Assembly: GCA_026260175.1 (NCBI GenBank)
Contig: JAKCWW010000249.1
Location: 1-64,000 of the forward strand
DNA from: Reticulitermes lucifugus
Taxonomy: Eukaryota > Arthropoda > Insecta > Blattodea > Rhinotermitidae
Direction: 5' to 3'
Length of the DNA stretch: 64,000 bases
This document shows, one piece after another, positions 23,967-35,623 of the stretch. Position 1 is the first letter of the stretch, and the number at the start of each line of letters is the position of its first letter. The notes beneath the pieces were generated by a model, which did no database searches, was not told where the DNA came from, and saw only the letters and a program-made list of their open reading frames with translations. Made by a program: the position numbers and the translations under genes.

Positions 23967-26900
23967 TTAATACTAAGCAAAACAAAAGAAGTATATATTT
24001 TCTTACAGTTAACGTAAGAACACGCTTATTTCTGTTATAAATCTTGCGACTTTTCCCCACCGTGACCTTAAGAGTGAACGTTTCCAAGAGAAACATAATT
24101 CTTATGTGTAGTGAGTACGCGTTCTTTACATACTGAATGACATTTCAACAATGAGAGGGACTATAATTACAAAGTCCTTGTTTTCGTAGAAACCTGTCAA
24201 TGTAGTAAATGTAACAGTGTACATTTCTGAATCGGCGTTACCTTGCATCAAAATAGATCAGTGGTGCTGTTTATGCTTAACGTAACCGACAGGCGTAAAT
24301 GCTGCTAGGTACTGGAACACAGATATTACCAGTTGTGTGAGTCACTTTCCTCGTCGGTGTCGCACAATTCTCATTCAAAATCTCCTGGCTCTGAGTTCTC
24401 CCCTGCACCGTGGAATGTGTTTACAGCAGTGCCATATGAATGCGCACACTCCGCGAAACTGGCAGCAGTCATCTTTACTACGTCACTGCCTGTGACAGTT
24501 CTTGTAGACTCCAAATCAGATTAAGCAAGATGCAAATCATCAAGCCTAGGAAATTTGCCATTTTTCTCAAATAGGAAATTGTGTTCTGAAACAGTTAAGG
24601 GAAATAAAATATTTTGTAGGATTGAGCAGCCCATTTATTTCCTTACGAAAGATTCTAAATATTTTGCAAAAATGGAAACTTCCTTTGTTCACGCATTTCA
24701 AAATCTGTGTTTTTAGAAGGCATGTACTTAATATTACAAACCATTGTGAAGAAGGTCCATCCTGTCTTATTTTCCCTTCCTTAGCTCTGAAGCAGACGAA
24801 AGTCTATCACAAACCACACATGAATGACCATAGGTGAGAAACTTGGCGTATCACAGAGAAATAGCGGTTAAGATGTAAGGTAAACCAGAACAGCACAACT
24901 GTACTCCTAATGTTTGGCCCATTGCAGGGATCTGAAATACATAGTTTCCTTCCAGATTGTGTTACGCGATTTTGCAAGGAAAGTATTTTATTGTTACCCT
25001 TTCTGCTATGAGAAGTACAAGAAAATCTTACCATTTGATGACTTATATAGTCCAAAAACAAGAATTCCTTGCTGCCTATGGTAGACGTTTTCAGTAACAG
25101 TGTATGTGGAACAAATGTGTTTTGCATAAAATCCGTGACACTCCCTTTTCTTTTCCCTTAGCAAGCTCGTCACACCTATTCTTGCTGTTATAAGATGGTT
25201 TTACTCTCATGTTGTGAAACTTAATTTCATTTTGTACTCTCAGTTTCAGAGAAGCATTTGTGTTTCCCGGAAATTTTAATTTCCGTTTCTCACGTGTTAC
25301 CAGTGTCCACGTGAAGGCTGAAGTAAACAAAAGCTTGGAGAATTTCATGTTTTACTTTTAGATGTACTATTGCATTTTCACTTGCACATTGTGGCATATC
25401 TTGTTATTTAAATACATCTATGTTTTGCAGGAATAATTTTGAAAAAGGATGGGTCCCAGTTTTTATCTTACCGATAAGTGAGGCGGAAAATATATCTTAT
25501 CATAATCTCCGTAACTGTGGCTGCCTAATTTAACGGAAATATTGTGCAAATTCATTCCAACAATTAGGAGACTGTTAGATGACAAGTCCTGTTTCTCAAC
25601 TTCAGTTGCATATTTTATTGCTGCGAACACTCGACACTTTTCATTTTGGCGTGAGGAGTTGAAGGTCTGCTTCTACTGTACTGTAGCAGTCTTTACGTCC
25701 AGGACCCCAAAATTGATGACAGTTCCAATTTTTTATGAAGGCGCTTCAATTTTATTACACCTTTTACTATTACTTTGAAGTCGAGTGAATATGTTATTTC
25801 GTACGGATCATTTACCCTATTAGCCTAAATTTAATTTTAGAGGAGCTTATATTAAATATGTTTTCTATATTCCTTGTCTGATATTTTCGCACCGATGTAA
25901 TTTCTGTAATCCTTAACACGTAGCAAATATTTCAGACAAAGTGTATGTGCTCATTTCACAATATTATAGGAAATTCCACATTTTAGCTTCAGTTGTTTCT
26001 GGCTACAGCCATCAAATCAACAGTTGATGCTCAATATTTTCTGCCAACATATGGTTGGTTTATATTCTGCAAATATTATCTTAAAACAATTTGCATAACA
26101 TATTTTTCGAAGACCCCTTACCACACAAAATTGAAAAACAATTCATTGTTTGGGAATAGACATTTTGCTAATGCCAAAGTTTGTGCGACCGACAGTTTTG
26201 ATCACCAATGGTCCGAGTGAAAGCGTGTAACACGATGTTTTAGAATATCCTTCTTTATCTTCGTTTCCTTGCTGTATGTACCTTTTGTCCTAAAATATTT
26301 GAGAAACCAATAAGTATATCCGTCGAAAAAATACATTTGTTTTAGAAATAAAAGCTATTATTTGGGCTTTTTAACCAAAATATTATCAGGTTCTCCAAGA
26401 GTTAGAGACATACGTACTACATAAGAGTGCAATCAAAATTATTGAAGATTGAGATGTCAGACTTATCACGGAGATTATACAAAAATGTGAATAATTCTAT
26501 CATTTCTGTACATTCTTATGATGGTTTGGTTAAAAATCTGTTGGTTAAAAATCTATTGGTTCTATAACAAATATGAGATGTTTTCGACTTATATACTTAT
26601 TGTTTTTCTATAATTAATACAACGGGATGAGTCATGTGTAGGTACAATAGTTGACCTGTTTCCTGACCAATATAACTGATTTTATTAAAATAAGTTTTAG
26701 GTTTACCACGTTTATATTTTTCTAAAATGGAAAGAAAATATAATCGAAAGCATAAAAGCTTTGTGTAATTGAACTGAATTTCCTGACTTACTATTTTTAC
26801 GGCATAAACCAGGAAAGAATTCAATCGTTTGTATCTCTTTAAAGAACAGCGATAATCACTGGGGGGCGGGGGGCACAGTAACTGCTCGAAAAATCATGAC

Positions 26901-27432
26901 TTTGTACTGGTGACAGTGCCAGTCATTAATCCTATGACTACTCTCTCCGCCTGCACACCATTGGCACGTGTGTCACCCATGTATTTCCTGTCCTTCCATC
27001 TAAGCATCATTGTGTACACTTGTTGTCTGGCCCTCAGTGTGCTTTCCCTACTGCACAGAAGTTTTCTTACTTATAATCTGCTGGCAGTAGCGCAGACACA
27101 CAAAGAACATTGCCAGTTCCAAACCGCCCATTAATTCGTTGATTTTCAATGTGAGAAGCTGTTACTCGAGTCACGTCCTATATGTATTCTATTTTCGTAT
27201 TCTCATTTCAACGGTGAAGAATATGACAATTTCAAAAATCCCCTCAGGCTTTCGTTTTTCGCTGAAACGTAAGTCCTTTTAATTTTGATACAATATTCCT
27301 TAATATGTGTACTATTGTATTAGCAGCATCTCTTGCATTAACTAACGTACGGAGACCACGGTTGCCTTTTCTTATTCGGTTTTAACAGTCTTGGTGGTGA
27401 AATATTTGAACAGTCGATTTTGTTTATTCGTT
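23967..27432. other. Long stretch without recognised features
   Basis: Frames of 60-106 codons occur on both strands, including 24807-25127 (minus), but they overlap other frames and show no domain. A G-rich patch lies at 26862-26872. No repeat recognised. Confidence 0.5.
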
Positions 27433-27715
27433 ATGGTGACTAGACTATGGGCTTTACGATGGAGGTGTTGTGTTTCGATCCTGGCAGTAAAAAGGAACTT
27501 CTTTGTACTGTAAAGCGCCCGCAGTCTATAGGAGCTAATCAGCTTTCTGTTCATAGGGGTATTTTGGGCTCTTTTCCGGGTAGTAAAGCGGCCAGGGTAT
27601 AAAGGTGATATCTCATCTCCAACTATTTCTGAGGTTAACAGTGAGTGGAGCTATACCTCCAGTCACCATAGGCCTTTATGGCGCATACGTGGACATGTTT
27701 ACCTTACGTTTACTA
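27433..27715 (+). mobile_element. SINE family C, old copy
   Basis: GTGACTAGACTATGGGC in the A-box region, GTTTCGATCCTGGCAG as B box, then CTTTTCCGGGTAGTAAAGCG, CTGAGGTTAACAGTGAGTGG, AGCTATACCTCC, GGCCTTTATGGCGCATACG and a tail TTTACCTTACG. Compared with the copy at 31391, the segment after the B box is strongly diverged. No clear target-site duplication. Confidence 0.8.
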
Positions 27716-28216
27716 CGAAGGTTAGCAGGAAACATGGAAATGTTCTATGACACTATTTTTACACTAGAGACACTACAGCAGTAACATTTACATGGTTAGA
27801 GCATGCAATCTCCAAAGACAAGTAATATTTGCTATGCTTCGCTTTTTACTACTTAATGCACGTGTGACAGTGTCACTTTTCAAGACAAAAGTTGTATCCA
27901 GAACACTACTGTGCCTAAGTATGACAGTGTTGTAACACGACATTAGCTTGCTCTTTCGGTTCCAGCTGCCATCTTCTTTGATTTTTATTTCAAAATACTT
28001 GCTTTTACTGGCAGATCCATCATAACTGAATACCTTGGCGATTTACCGCCGCTAGCGGAAAACTCAGCAATTTAAGAAAATGAAACTGAAAGTGAGTGAA
28101 CACTACTTATTTATACTGCCAACAAAAATATAAATAGTAGGCCTAACAAATTAGCTATCGGTACATTACATAAAGATCACCTAGTTTCAGCAAAATTAAA
28201 AATCTTTTCCTGTTCC
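27716..28216. other. Stretch without recognised features
   Basis: Nothing identified between two SINE C copies. Confidence 0.5.
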
Positions 28217-28504
28217 GAGCCGGGATAGCGTAGTCGGTATAGCTACTCGCTACGGGCTGGACGGTCCGGGCATCGAGTTTCCGCAGGGATAAGAGATTTT
28301 CTCTTCTGCAAAACCGTTCAAAGAGTATCTGGGGCCCAATGAGCCTCCTATTCAATGAGTACCGGATATAAAGCAGCCGGGGTGTAAAGTTGACCACTCA
28401 CCTCCATATAGTGCTGAGGTCAGGATTGAGTGGAACTGTACCTCTACTCTCCTTGTATGCCTTCATGGCGTGGACAGGGCACCTTTTTACCCTTACCTTT
28501 TTTC
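28217..28504 (+). mobile_element. SINE family C, near full length
   Basis: GAGCCGGGATAGCGTAGTCG opens the head, with a B-box remnant in GGGCATCGAGTTTCCGC. The body has TCTGGGGCCCAATGAGCC, TCCTATTCAATGAGTACCGG, AAAGCAGCCGGGGTGTAAAG, TGACCACTCACC and CCTTCATGGCGTGGACAGG, ending in a T/C-rich TTTTTACCCTTACC tail. A diverged duplication, TTTTCCTGTTCC (28205-28216) against TTTTTCTGTTACC (28505-28517), probably marks the insertion site. Confidence 0.88.
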
Positions 28505-29469
28505 TTTTTCTGTTACCTATTTTATCAACTGCGCGAAGTCATATATGGTTTTGTGTCAGATATAGGATATTTTGTAACTATGTCAGTGAAACTCGATACA
28601 CCTCACAATTAAGGCAACTTTTCATTTCTCTTGACGATATAGTTATTACTGACTCAAAAATTCTGTAACATTTAACTTTTTCTGAAATTAAAATTAGACC
28701 AGTCCCCTGAAAATGCTACACTAATTCCAAGATGTTTAAACCAAATTTAATTAAAATCATACAGTTCCACTAAAAGTCATCAGAGGGAGACAAACACAGA
28801 AGCCTAATGTTAACAGTGAGCTTACGTGTCTTATAGGCTAAAGGAATAGAAAACATAACATTTTTAAAGCCAGTTTCACTGAATGATTGTCAGTTTTACT
28901 GAACATATTTTATAGGGTCTATTACGCCTATGTCAACAGACTGGTAATTAATATGGCCTAAATTGTAAGCATCGATGAACTGAGTCTCAAAATGTTTACC
29001 TTCTGCCAAATTGTAGTTACTGTCATTGTCTCTGATATTACAGAGACATGACGAACAAAGATAATTGTTGCAACATCACATTTTCAATTTTCAGATTTCG
29101 ATGTGGTGCTACACTTAAATTTGCATTCGCAATTTTCTAGTACACAAGCCACAGTATCTCCCACACCATTAAAGTCATGCTTGCAACTGTTGTTTATACG
29201 GGAAGGGGGTGAAAGTGTGGGGTGAAAACGAGGGTGAAAATCTATTAGCGTGTTCAAAAGGGAAAGATAAAAAATATCGAGGGTAATTTAGAATGGCTTA
29301 TTGTTTAGCGAATTGCATAGAATAAATTGGTTATTTAAAGAGGTTACTTTTAACATTAGTTTCACGTTATTACGAGGTGAAAGCAGGAGCAAATCTGTGG
29401 TCATTTGGACTTCATATAGTCATATGTCCACATTAGACTTTTGTACGCCTATCATATTTGTGTTGCGGC
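28505..29469. other. Stretch without recognised features
   Basis: No repeat recognised; short frames near 28390-28668 start inside the SINE. Confidence 0.5.
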
Positions 29470-29680
29470 TCATCACAAAATATTATTAGTGCAATCAATT
29501 CAAGGGATGTGAGATGGGCGGGACATGTGGCACGGATGGTGGAGAAGAGACCACTTAAAAGACTTGGCTTAAACACGGATCTTAACGAAGTAGGATTTTA
29601 AGGGGTGATGTAAAGTCATTTAGCTCAAACAGGGACCAGTTGCGGAATGTTGTAGCAGAGAAATGAAACTTTAGTTATGA
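29470..29680 (+). mobile_element. LINE 3' end, lineage 1 (short fragment)
   Basis: An open reading from 29470 to 29601 gives SSQNIISAINS and RDVRWAGHVARMVEKR, equivalent to the SSPNIIR...RWAGHVARM block of the copy at 17464. Downstream, frame-broken, are remnants of the LAQ-x-R-D region (AGCTCAAACAGGGACCAG). Strongly 5' truncated. Confidence 0.75.
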
Positions 29681-29955
29681 AGCTTCAGTTTCCATAAAAT
29701 ACAGGAAATTTTCTGCCCAGCTGGGTAACTATTAGCTTCCAAGGAAGAGCTTTTCTTCATGGAGTTATTATTGTTGTTGATGTGTTTTTCTGAGGAACAT
29801 TCTTCTATTCACAGCTTAAATGTCTGTCCCTGAGTGTTCTTGCTTTCTCATATGAGAATAGGTACAAGTCGATGTAGGTAACCTCGATTTCTTCCTGTAT
29901 AAACAGTTAACTGCTAATTATCGTCTCTTCCGCACTCAGTGACGAATTATCCGCT

Positions 29956-29987
29956 TATGTATGTATGTATGTATTTATTTATTTATG
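29956..29987. repeat. (ATGT)n-(TTTA)n microsatellite
   Basis: Four ATGT units pass into TTTA units, directly at the edge of the next dispersed repeat. Such a boundary is common at the tail of a SINE-like insertion. Confidence 0.8.
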
Positions 29988-30245
29988 GTTTATTTAACTA
30001 CACCTTCCACAACCCTGATTATATAACGTTGAACGATAGGATGGGTAGTTACCAAATTTGGGATAACATCCCGGCATTTGCCTGGGAAAACTGGTAAAAG
30101 CCATAAAAAATCTTTCCGGTTAGTTTGTCTCCTGACCAATATTTGAAACCGGGACTTCCAGTATATGAAGCCCTAAGGCTAAAGATTCGATCTCGACCTT
30201 TGATCAAATAGAAGATAGATCTGAATTTTAAATCTAACTCCATGG
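29983..30245 (-). repeat. Dispersed repeat, possibly SINE-like (minus strand)
   Basis: It starts GGTTTATTTAACTACACC, similar to TGTTATTTAACGACGCT at 33141, and continues with GGGTAGTTACCAAATTTGGG, CATCCCGGCATTTGCCTGGG and TCTCCTGACC. Near the right end, on the minus strand, are CCGGTTTCAAATATTGG (a possible decayed B box) and a head-like block. I treat the tRNA origin as a guess. The 64-codon minus frame is not a gene. Confidence 0.45.
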
Positions 30246-31390
30246 AGCAGAGTACTTCTCGAGAATCTAATAGTTCGTCAGGAAGTCAAGAAATTCGCCG
30301 CGTTTTGTGGAGCCCGAAGGCTCATTACCTTGTCAATTTTAATAAGAACAAATTTTGCACTTTTGTTTCGAATATTCAGGATGTACGTCATGTGGTACAA
30401 TAAGTAAATTTAATAACAATGTCGGAAATAAACTGACAATGTTAGAGAGGAGCCTGGCTATTTGCATGCTCGCATAATTTGTGAAGTTCAAGTAGAAATT
30501 TTCACACGCCTCTAGAATAAACTTTGCGAATGACCAACCGAACTTTCAAGGTTCTATTAAAAGAAATGCTCTTCCAAATTCGACGCAGTTACGGTGGAAT
30601 ACCTATTAGGCACGAGGAAAGCCGTTTATTGGAGGGTCTTTACAGGTAAAAACCAAGGCTCTATTGACAGATTAATGATGCAAGAGTTGTCGCAGTAGGA
30701 TGATGTGACAATAAAAGTTGATTAAAATTCAAGGAAAGATGATGTTTAGAACGTGTACGCTTGTTTTATAGACTAAATGTTTTATCTTGTCCTTTTATAT
30801 GGTAAAGAGAGGTTGGTTAACTAACGGTGAGCCCACTTAACTTCACTGTTCCAAGAAAACTGTGGGCATGAACTTCTTTTGTGCCGGTTATTTTTTAACT
30901 CGGTCTTATTAAGTTTCATCCCCAACGATGTGCGTCTGAAAACTCTCAGATTCACAAAGTATAGTTCAGTTCAAAATTTACACAGCAGGTAGTACCATAA
31001 GCAACTATTAATCGTTAGCTTTCTTCCCTGAATTTATTTCTGATTCTTTTCCAGAACTTTTTTATTATTTGAAAGGAATCTTATGATGCTGAATGCAGCA
31101 GACGTAGATGTAGTTGTCTTTCACTAACGGACCGAATGGAACAGTTAAAGGATGAATAACAAAAGGTATTTAAATTCCTATTGTGATTATGATGATGATT
31201 ATTATTACCATCATCACCATAATCATCATAGTAATAATAATAATAATAATAGGTGCTATGTCCAAAACTTTGTGACTGTAGGCATGTATTAAGGATTACT
31301 GCTTTCTGAATTAGAATCCATAGCGCAAGGCAGAGATAAAGCAGTTTTAAACGTAGGTGTAATTTGTTTGGAATAATACACGTTGTGGGT
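30246..31390. other. Stretch with a trinucleotide-rich patch only
   Basis: Apart from the ATG/ATT-rich tract at 31183-31251, no feature recognised. Confidence 0.5.
31183..31251. repeat. (GAT/ATT)n and inverse (ATC/TAA)n tract
   Basis: GATTATGATGATGATTATTA is followed by ACCATCATCACCATAATCAT and AATAATAAT. The two halves are roughly complementary and could form a hairpin. Confidence 0.75.
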
Positions 31391-31678
31391 GTGGGCCGGA
31401 ATAGCGTAGTCAGTATAGCGACTCACTACGGGCTGGAGGGTCCAGGGATCAAATCCCGATGGGGGCGAGATTTTCCGTACCCGTCCAGACCGGCCCTGAG
31501 GCCCACCCAGCCTCCTGTACAAGGGGTACCGGGTCTCTTTCCCGAGGGTAAAGCGGCCGGGGCGTGGCGTTGACCACCCAACCCCATCTAGCGCCGAGGT
31601 TAAAGAAAGAGTAGAGCTATAACTCTGCTCCCCCTCTGGGCCTTCATGGCCTGTTCTAGGGTGAATTTTACCTTTACC
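31391..31678 (+). mobile_element. SINE family C, youngest-looking copy, 10-bp TSD
   Basis: Complete element: A-box side GGAATAGCGTAGTCAGTATA, B box GGATCAAATCCCGATGG, body with CCCTGAGGCCCACCCAGCC, GGGTACCGGGTCTC, GTAAAGCGGCCGGGGCG, TTGACCACCCAACCCCATC, and tail TTTTACCTTTACC. A perfect duplication CGTTGTGGGT flanks it (31381-31390 and 31679-31688). Its higher GC content than the flanks fits a recent insertion. The 186-codon minus frame (31289-31849) is only the SINE antisense joined to a microsatellite. Confidence 0.95.
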
Positions 31679-31794
31679 CGTTGTGGGTAGTACTACTGGT
31701 ATTACATAGGCCGTCTTCTGTTGCCACAAACTTATAAGCTCTTCTTTCAGGTCTGTATACTTCTGGAGCTTCTCGTTAATGGTGCTGTTTATAG

Positions 31795-31842
31795 TAATAA
31801 TAATAATAATAATAATTATTATTATTATTATTATTATTATTA
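31795..31842. repeat. (TAA)n switching to (TTA)n
   Basis: TAA units run to about 31816 and then change to ATT units, making a self-complementary 48-bp tract. Translated on the minus strand it gives the poly-isoleucine of a spurious frame. Confidence 0.85.
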
Positions 31843-32735
31843 ACAACACGACATTCCTACTGAAGAAAATTAGACGTCTTTGTTAACACGTTACAAATTT
31901 TAGTTTTTCCATTTGTTTCTTTCTGGTTCTGCATCGAATGAGCATTCTTTCGGAAAAGAAAAGATAAATTAGAGTGATAAAATTTCGTATAGTAATTAGA
32001 CTCATGTACTTTCACATGAACCAAAATTTATATTGCGACATTATTAAGTGTACAAAGGATTTAATTGCGCGACACAACATTCAAGTGTGTACGGGGAGAT
32101 ATTCTTAATTTCGGCAATATATAGATTGACCAGATTCAGGTTCCGTCCGTCTTACTGCCCTGAAAATAATGCCGGGTAACAATTAGAGAAGTGACTTAGT
32201 CTGAACATGATAACGAAGAAAGCAGTACCTATTCATGAAAGGAATCGAATCTCGCTCGCCTAACCCGTAGCTGATCGCTTTATTCACGTAGCTCTTACGA
32301 ATATAGAAGTGTAAAAATAAATTTGATGGAAGAAAAATTATGTTCGTCATAATGGCTTACTATTTGGAAAATTATGTCCCAAATTATGTAACTTTATGTG
32401 TCATTGGATCCTTCTTGCTGTTGCACTAAACGCCGGTGCTGGCTCTATTTTCGTCACTGTTTTTAATTTACTAACAGCTGAACTGATTCCTCAAATATGA
32501 TGATAATGACGATTATGATGGTGACGATGAGGATATGATAGTAACAATTGTAACAGCAATTATGGTTCATTCATTTGCTGACTGAACGGTTTTATGGCCA
32601 GTATCAAAATCAGCATTAGTACACACATGCTACATTCATGCACGCGTAGGAATATACAAGGAAAAACACAACATAAAATAATACTAGGCTAAGAAATCAA
32701 AATTAAAATAAACAAAATTACATTTAATCAGTTTA
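31843..32735. other. Stretch with one tRNA-like fragment
   Basis: Apart from the possible tRNA-like head at 32225-32290 and a GATGATAATGACGATTATG patch near 32498-32540, nothing is recognised. Confidence 0.5.
32225..32290 (-). repeat. Possible tRNA-like SINE head fragment
   Basis: The minus strand contains GAGATTCGATTCCTTTC, a good B-box match, preceded by GTAGCTGATCGC-type sequence on the plus strand that could be an anticodon-arm remnant. It does not fold as a complete tRNA, and no body or tail of a family found here follows. Confidence 0.3.

Positions 32736-32768
<33 letters not shown>
32736..32768. repeat. (ATA)n microsatellite
   Basis: About eleven ATA units. Confidence 0.9.
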
Positions 32769-32769
<1 letters not shown>

Positions 32770-33140
32770 GACCAAAGAATTATAGACCTACAAAGAACAG
32801 GAGAAGCCAACAATGCAAACTTAGGTGGATAAAGCTCCTAAACAGTAAAAAATTTGAGGTTATGTTGAAGTAACCTTTTTTGCGTTCTTAACTAGAGTTT
32901 CAGTGTTTCTTATTTATACTTATTTTTTAGTTTAGGTTGTAACTTTAGTATTGATTTTGGCAAAATTAATAATAAGTTATACAATAAAATTTGGTCCCCC
33001 TGAAGGCTGAAGAGGACCTCTGAGCCTCGGAACATGGGTGCGACTGAGCACACCCCCCACCCCACCGCGCTTCTCCCACAATAGGGTCTACTTGTTCCTG
33101 TGTGTTGGGTTCCGGTGTGTTTGCCGTATTTTTTAAGCGT
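32769..33140. other. Stretch without recognised features
   Basis: Contains a C-rich patch (33052-33064) in otherwise ordinary sequence. Confidence 0.5.
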
Positions 33141-33350
33141 GTTATTTAACGACGCTGTCAATTGCTGCTATTATTTAGCGTCGGTGATAGATAAATGAAT
33201 GAGCATTGATCCCCGGTGAAATGCTACTGACAAGGAAAAACAGAAGAACTCGGGGAAAGAGAGTGCCCCCATGCAATTTTTTTCACCAAAAGTCCCACAT
33301 GGACTGGAATTTCCCTCGTGAACTTCTCATGAACAAACAGGTTCTAACAA
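33141..33350. repeat. Dispersed repeat family G
   Basis: TGTTATTTAACGACGCT, TTATTTAGCGTCGGTGATAG, GAAATGCTACTGACA and AACTCGGGGAAAGAG in order. It shares its middle with the degraded copy at 9800-9930 and its start with the repeat at 29983. The two halves ACGACGCT and AGCGTCG are inverted and may form a stem. Confidence 0.5.
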
Positions 33351-33529
33351 CGCTCTGATTATAAACTTCGGTAGATATTTAGATAAAGACAAATGCTACG
33401 TATAAGTGGTTTAGTAAGATAAAAGATGTGTAAGTATTACATGTAGTATTTATTGGTAAATGGGCTTCCATCATGACAACCCGGGGAAAATCGGCAGGCA
33501 GTCCCAAACAAAGAAGGATAAACTGAACT

Positions 33530-33606
33530 CAACAACAACAAAACAACAACAGCGACAACAACAAAAAGAACAGCGACGACAACGACAACAACAACGACAA
33601 CAACGA
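33530..33606. repeat. (CAA)n / (CGA)n imperfect microsatellite
   Basis: Long tract of CAACAACAA and ACGACAACGAC units. In antisense it gives the valine/leucine-rich part of a spurious 78-codon frame. Confidence 0.9.
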
Positions 33607-33671
33607 CCTTTCTCAAGAGTAGGCTGTATTTAAGAAAGTTATTACACTGGACGTCAAAAGCCCAGCTAACC

Positions 33672-33850
33672 ATTTGCAGAAGGATATCTACGCTGTCCTG
33701 GGATATTACGCAGCCTGGAGTGGTAATTCTGTACCGACGTTTATGGACTGCCTATTGGTCCCATCTTCAAGGGTCAAGAAGTCTCGCAGATATCATCTAC
33801 ATCGCGGCGGATGCATGCAATCACGCATTAATAGAACGTTTTGGAGAAAG
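33672..33850 (-). mobile_element. Foldback family K, variant half copy (K5)
   Basis: The minus strand reads CCTTGAAGATGGGACC, then GTCCATAAACGTCGG, then GGTACAGAATTACC and GCTGCGTAATATCCCAGG, the same order as K1 but with different bases in both stems. The translated plus strand (PTFMDCLLVPSSRVKK, then HRGGCMQSRI) resembles a peptide signature I recall from insect repeat-derived gene predictions. That fits a repeat, not a host gene. The two overlapping plus-strand frames at 33674-33926 are by-products. Confidence 0.6.
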
Positions 33851-34557
33851 CGGTTATCAGGTGCTACATGAAACACCTGTGCCTATCGTAGCCGCGATAT
33901 CATCACTGCATCATCTATGGAGTTAGCTACTCTGTTGAAAGTCTCTATGCAACAAGAAGCGGCGCATCAGCGAATCGTAATGTTTTTGTAGTTCAGTTCG
34001 GAACAACAATAGGTGTGTGTAATCACTTCGACTGGAAACCAAGAGAGCACACCGACCGCTTCGAAATCTCTCTTCCACCCTCTCGCGTCACAAACTTGTA
34101 AACCTCTAAACTGCTTCAGGCAACAGCAAAATAAAAGAAAAATTTATCGACCTGGCCTTAAGAACAAAGCTGAAATTTTTCGGTCTCGTGGTGCATGTCT
34201 TGTGACAAATCGATGCTGCATGGTTTTAGACACGAACATTATTTAGCTCATAATTACTTACAGGGTTTTATTGTCTCTTATTTGTTAAATGGTGTTTTGC
34301 TTTTGAAAGTGATATGCATATTAAAAATTATATTAATGGACCCATGTAAATTTTAACATGTCTTCATTGCCCTAGCTACTAAAGTACCTTCAGGATCAAT
34401 ATTCGGTAACATAATTTATATTATTCAATTTCGGCAGTAATTCTCCGCAAGCTTCCCTTAAAATTAACTGCTTTGAAATAATGAAGTTGCCTAATTACTA
34501 GGCGTAATATTATTAGGTACCTAACCCCATTCATAAAAAGTAAAGTAAGTTTTTGGT
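33851..34557. other. Stretch without recognised features
   Basis: Nothing recognised. Confidence 0.5.
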
Positions 34558-34783
34558 TGGGTAAAGACAAATTTGTTCCTATGCACAATATAAAGGTATA
34601 TGGAGAAGTGGAGGAATAGCTCCATTTCCTCTTAACGTTGTTACAGGAGTGGTCAGATTCACGCCCCTGCCACTTTCCTCTAGGGGAAGAGCTGCGGGTA
34701 CGTACTGCCAGGAATCAAACGGCGATTTCTCGAACGTCGAACTTGTAGCCTACTGAGTACACCAACTGAGCCATCTTGGTTGA
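34558..34783 (-). mobile_element. SINE family H: family C body with another tRNA-like head
   Basis: The minus-strand head is CCAAGATGGCTCAGTTGGTG (A box), and GTTTGATTCCTGGCAG is the B box. The body, GCTCTTCCCCTAGAGGAAAG, TGGCAGGGGCGTGAATC, TGACCACTCC, ATGGAGCTATTCCTCCAC and CATATACCTTTAT, parallels family C from its middle to its TTTACCC tail. The head differs clearly from C. Target-site duplication not found. Confidence 0.75.
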
Positions 34784-35325
34784 AGTTCTTCTTTGATTTC
34801 TTGTCTGAAACAAAATTTACCGATTTAGTTTTCTTTATCACTTGCGTGTTATTTAACATCTTAACTGTAAAATGTGAGAAAGAACAGAAATTTGGTTACA
34901 TTTAAGGTCTTTTTTTAAGTATGCTTTGTAAAGCCATTTTTCTTTAGCAAATATTTTTATTCCTACAGATCTGGCGCTAATAATACTGTCAATTTATTTT
35001 TTTTGTAAAGAACTTCTCATTCAATACAAATTCTGCCTACGTTTTTAAATTTTTCGGGTATAACATAAATTCACACTGTCTCCCACTTTGTAACTATTGA
35101 TTTAAAAATTACTTGTCATACGTAAATTTTAGGTACGTTCTGACCTGTTTCACGTTTGCCGTAATTGCCACTAAAATATTTGCCTCTAATACCTCGACCA
35201 TTCCTGCCTTGAAGTCTCCATTTCCATTGGTTTTTAAATGAATGCATTGCAATTTTCGTCACAAAAATAACGTAATTTACTGTAAGCAGCAGAGTCGTTC
35301 TTGATAAGCTAACAGTTTCTCAATT
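34784..35325. other. Stretch without recognised features
   Basis: Strongly AT-rich; nothing identified. Confidence 0.5.
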
Positions 35326-35623
35326 CCAGTGTTTATTAACCACCAACCAAATACACTTATTAGGTAAACGTAGATACCCCACATTCTACAACATGATCCG
35401 GTTTTAACTGACCCAAAGTCAGGGGGATTACAATTGTAAGGAAAGTGAAGCATCCAAGATCTGTACTTGTATCTCTATCTTAGGTACTTCAATTCACTTG
35501 AAATTTTAATCTCCCTGATGTTGATTCAGTTAGAACCTAATCATGTTGCAGGATGTATGGTATAAGCTAATACATATATTCATTTAACTGATAAACTTAT
35601 GTTGTTGGTGGTTAATAAACATG
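35326..35623. mobile_element. Foldback element with perfect 17-bp ends
   Basis: GTTTATTAACCACCAAC (35331-35347) is exactly mirrored by GTTGGTGGTTAATAAAC (35604-35620), and the match continues outward as CCA(G)T. Inverted similarity continues inward nearly to the centre: TACAACATGATCCGGTT against the reverse of AACCTAATCATGTTGCA, ACTGACCCAAAGTCAGG against its diverged mirror, and AGATCTGTACTTGTATC near the apex. The whole 298-bp unit is one long imperfect hairpin. No frame of note, and no clear target-site duplication. Confidence 0.75.

Noticed and set aside
24807-25127. 106-codon minus frame
   Set aside because: Overlapped by other frames, no motif, ordinary AT-rich composition.
31289-31849. 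Longest open frame of the window (186 codons, minus)
   Set aside because: It is antisense to a young SINE C joined to an ATT microsatellite that gives a poly-isoleucine run; it is not a gene.
33674-33926. Overlapping plus frames that looked coding because of better composition
   Set aside because: The DNA matches family K in order on the minus strand, so a repeat explains it.
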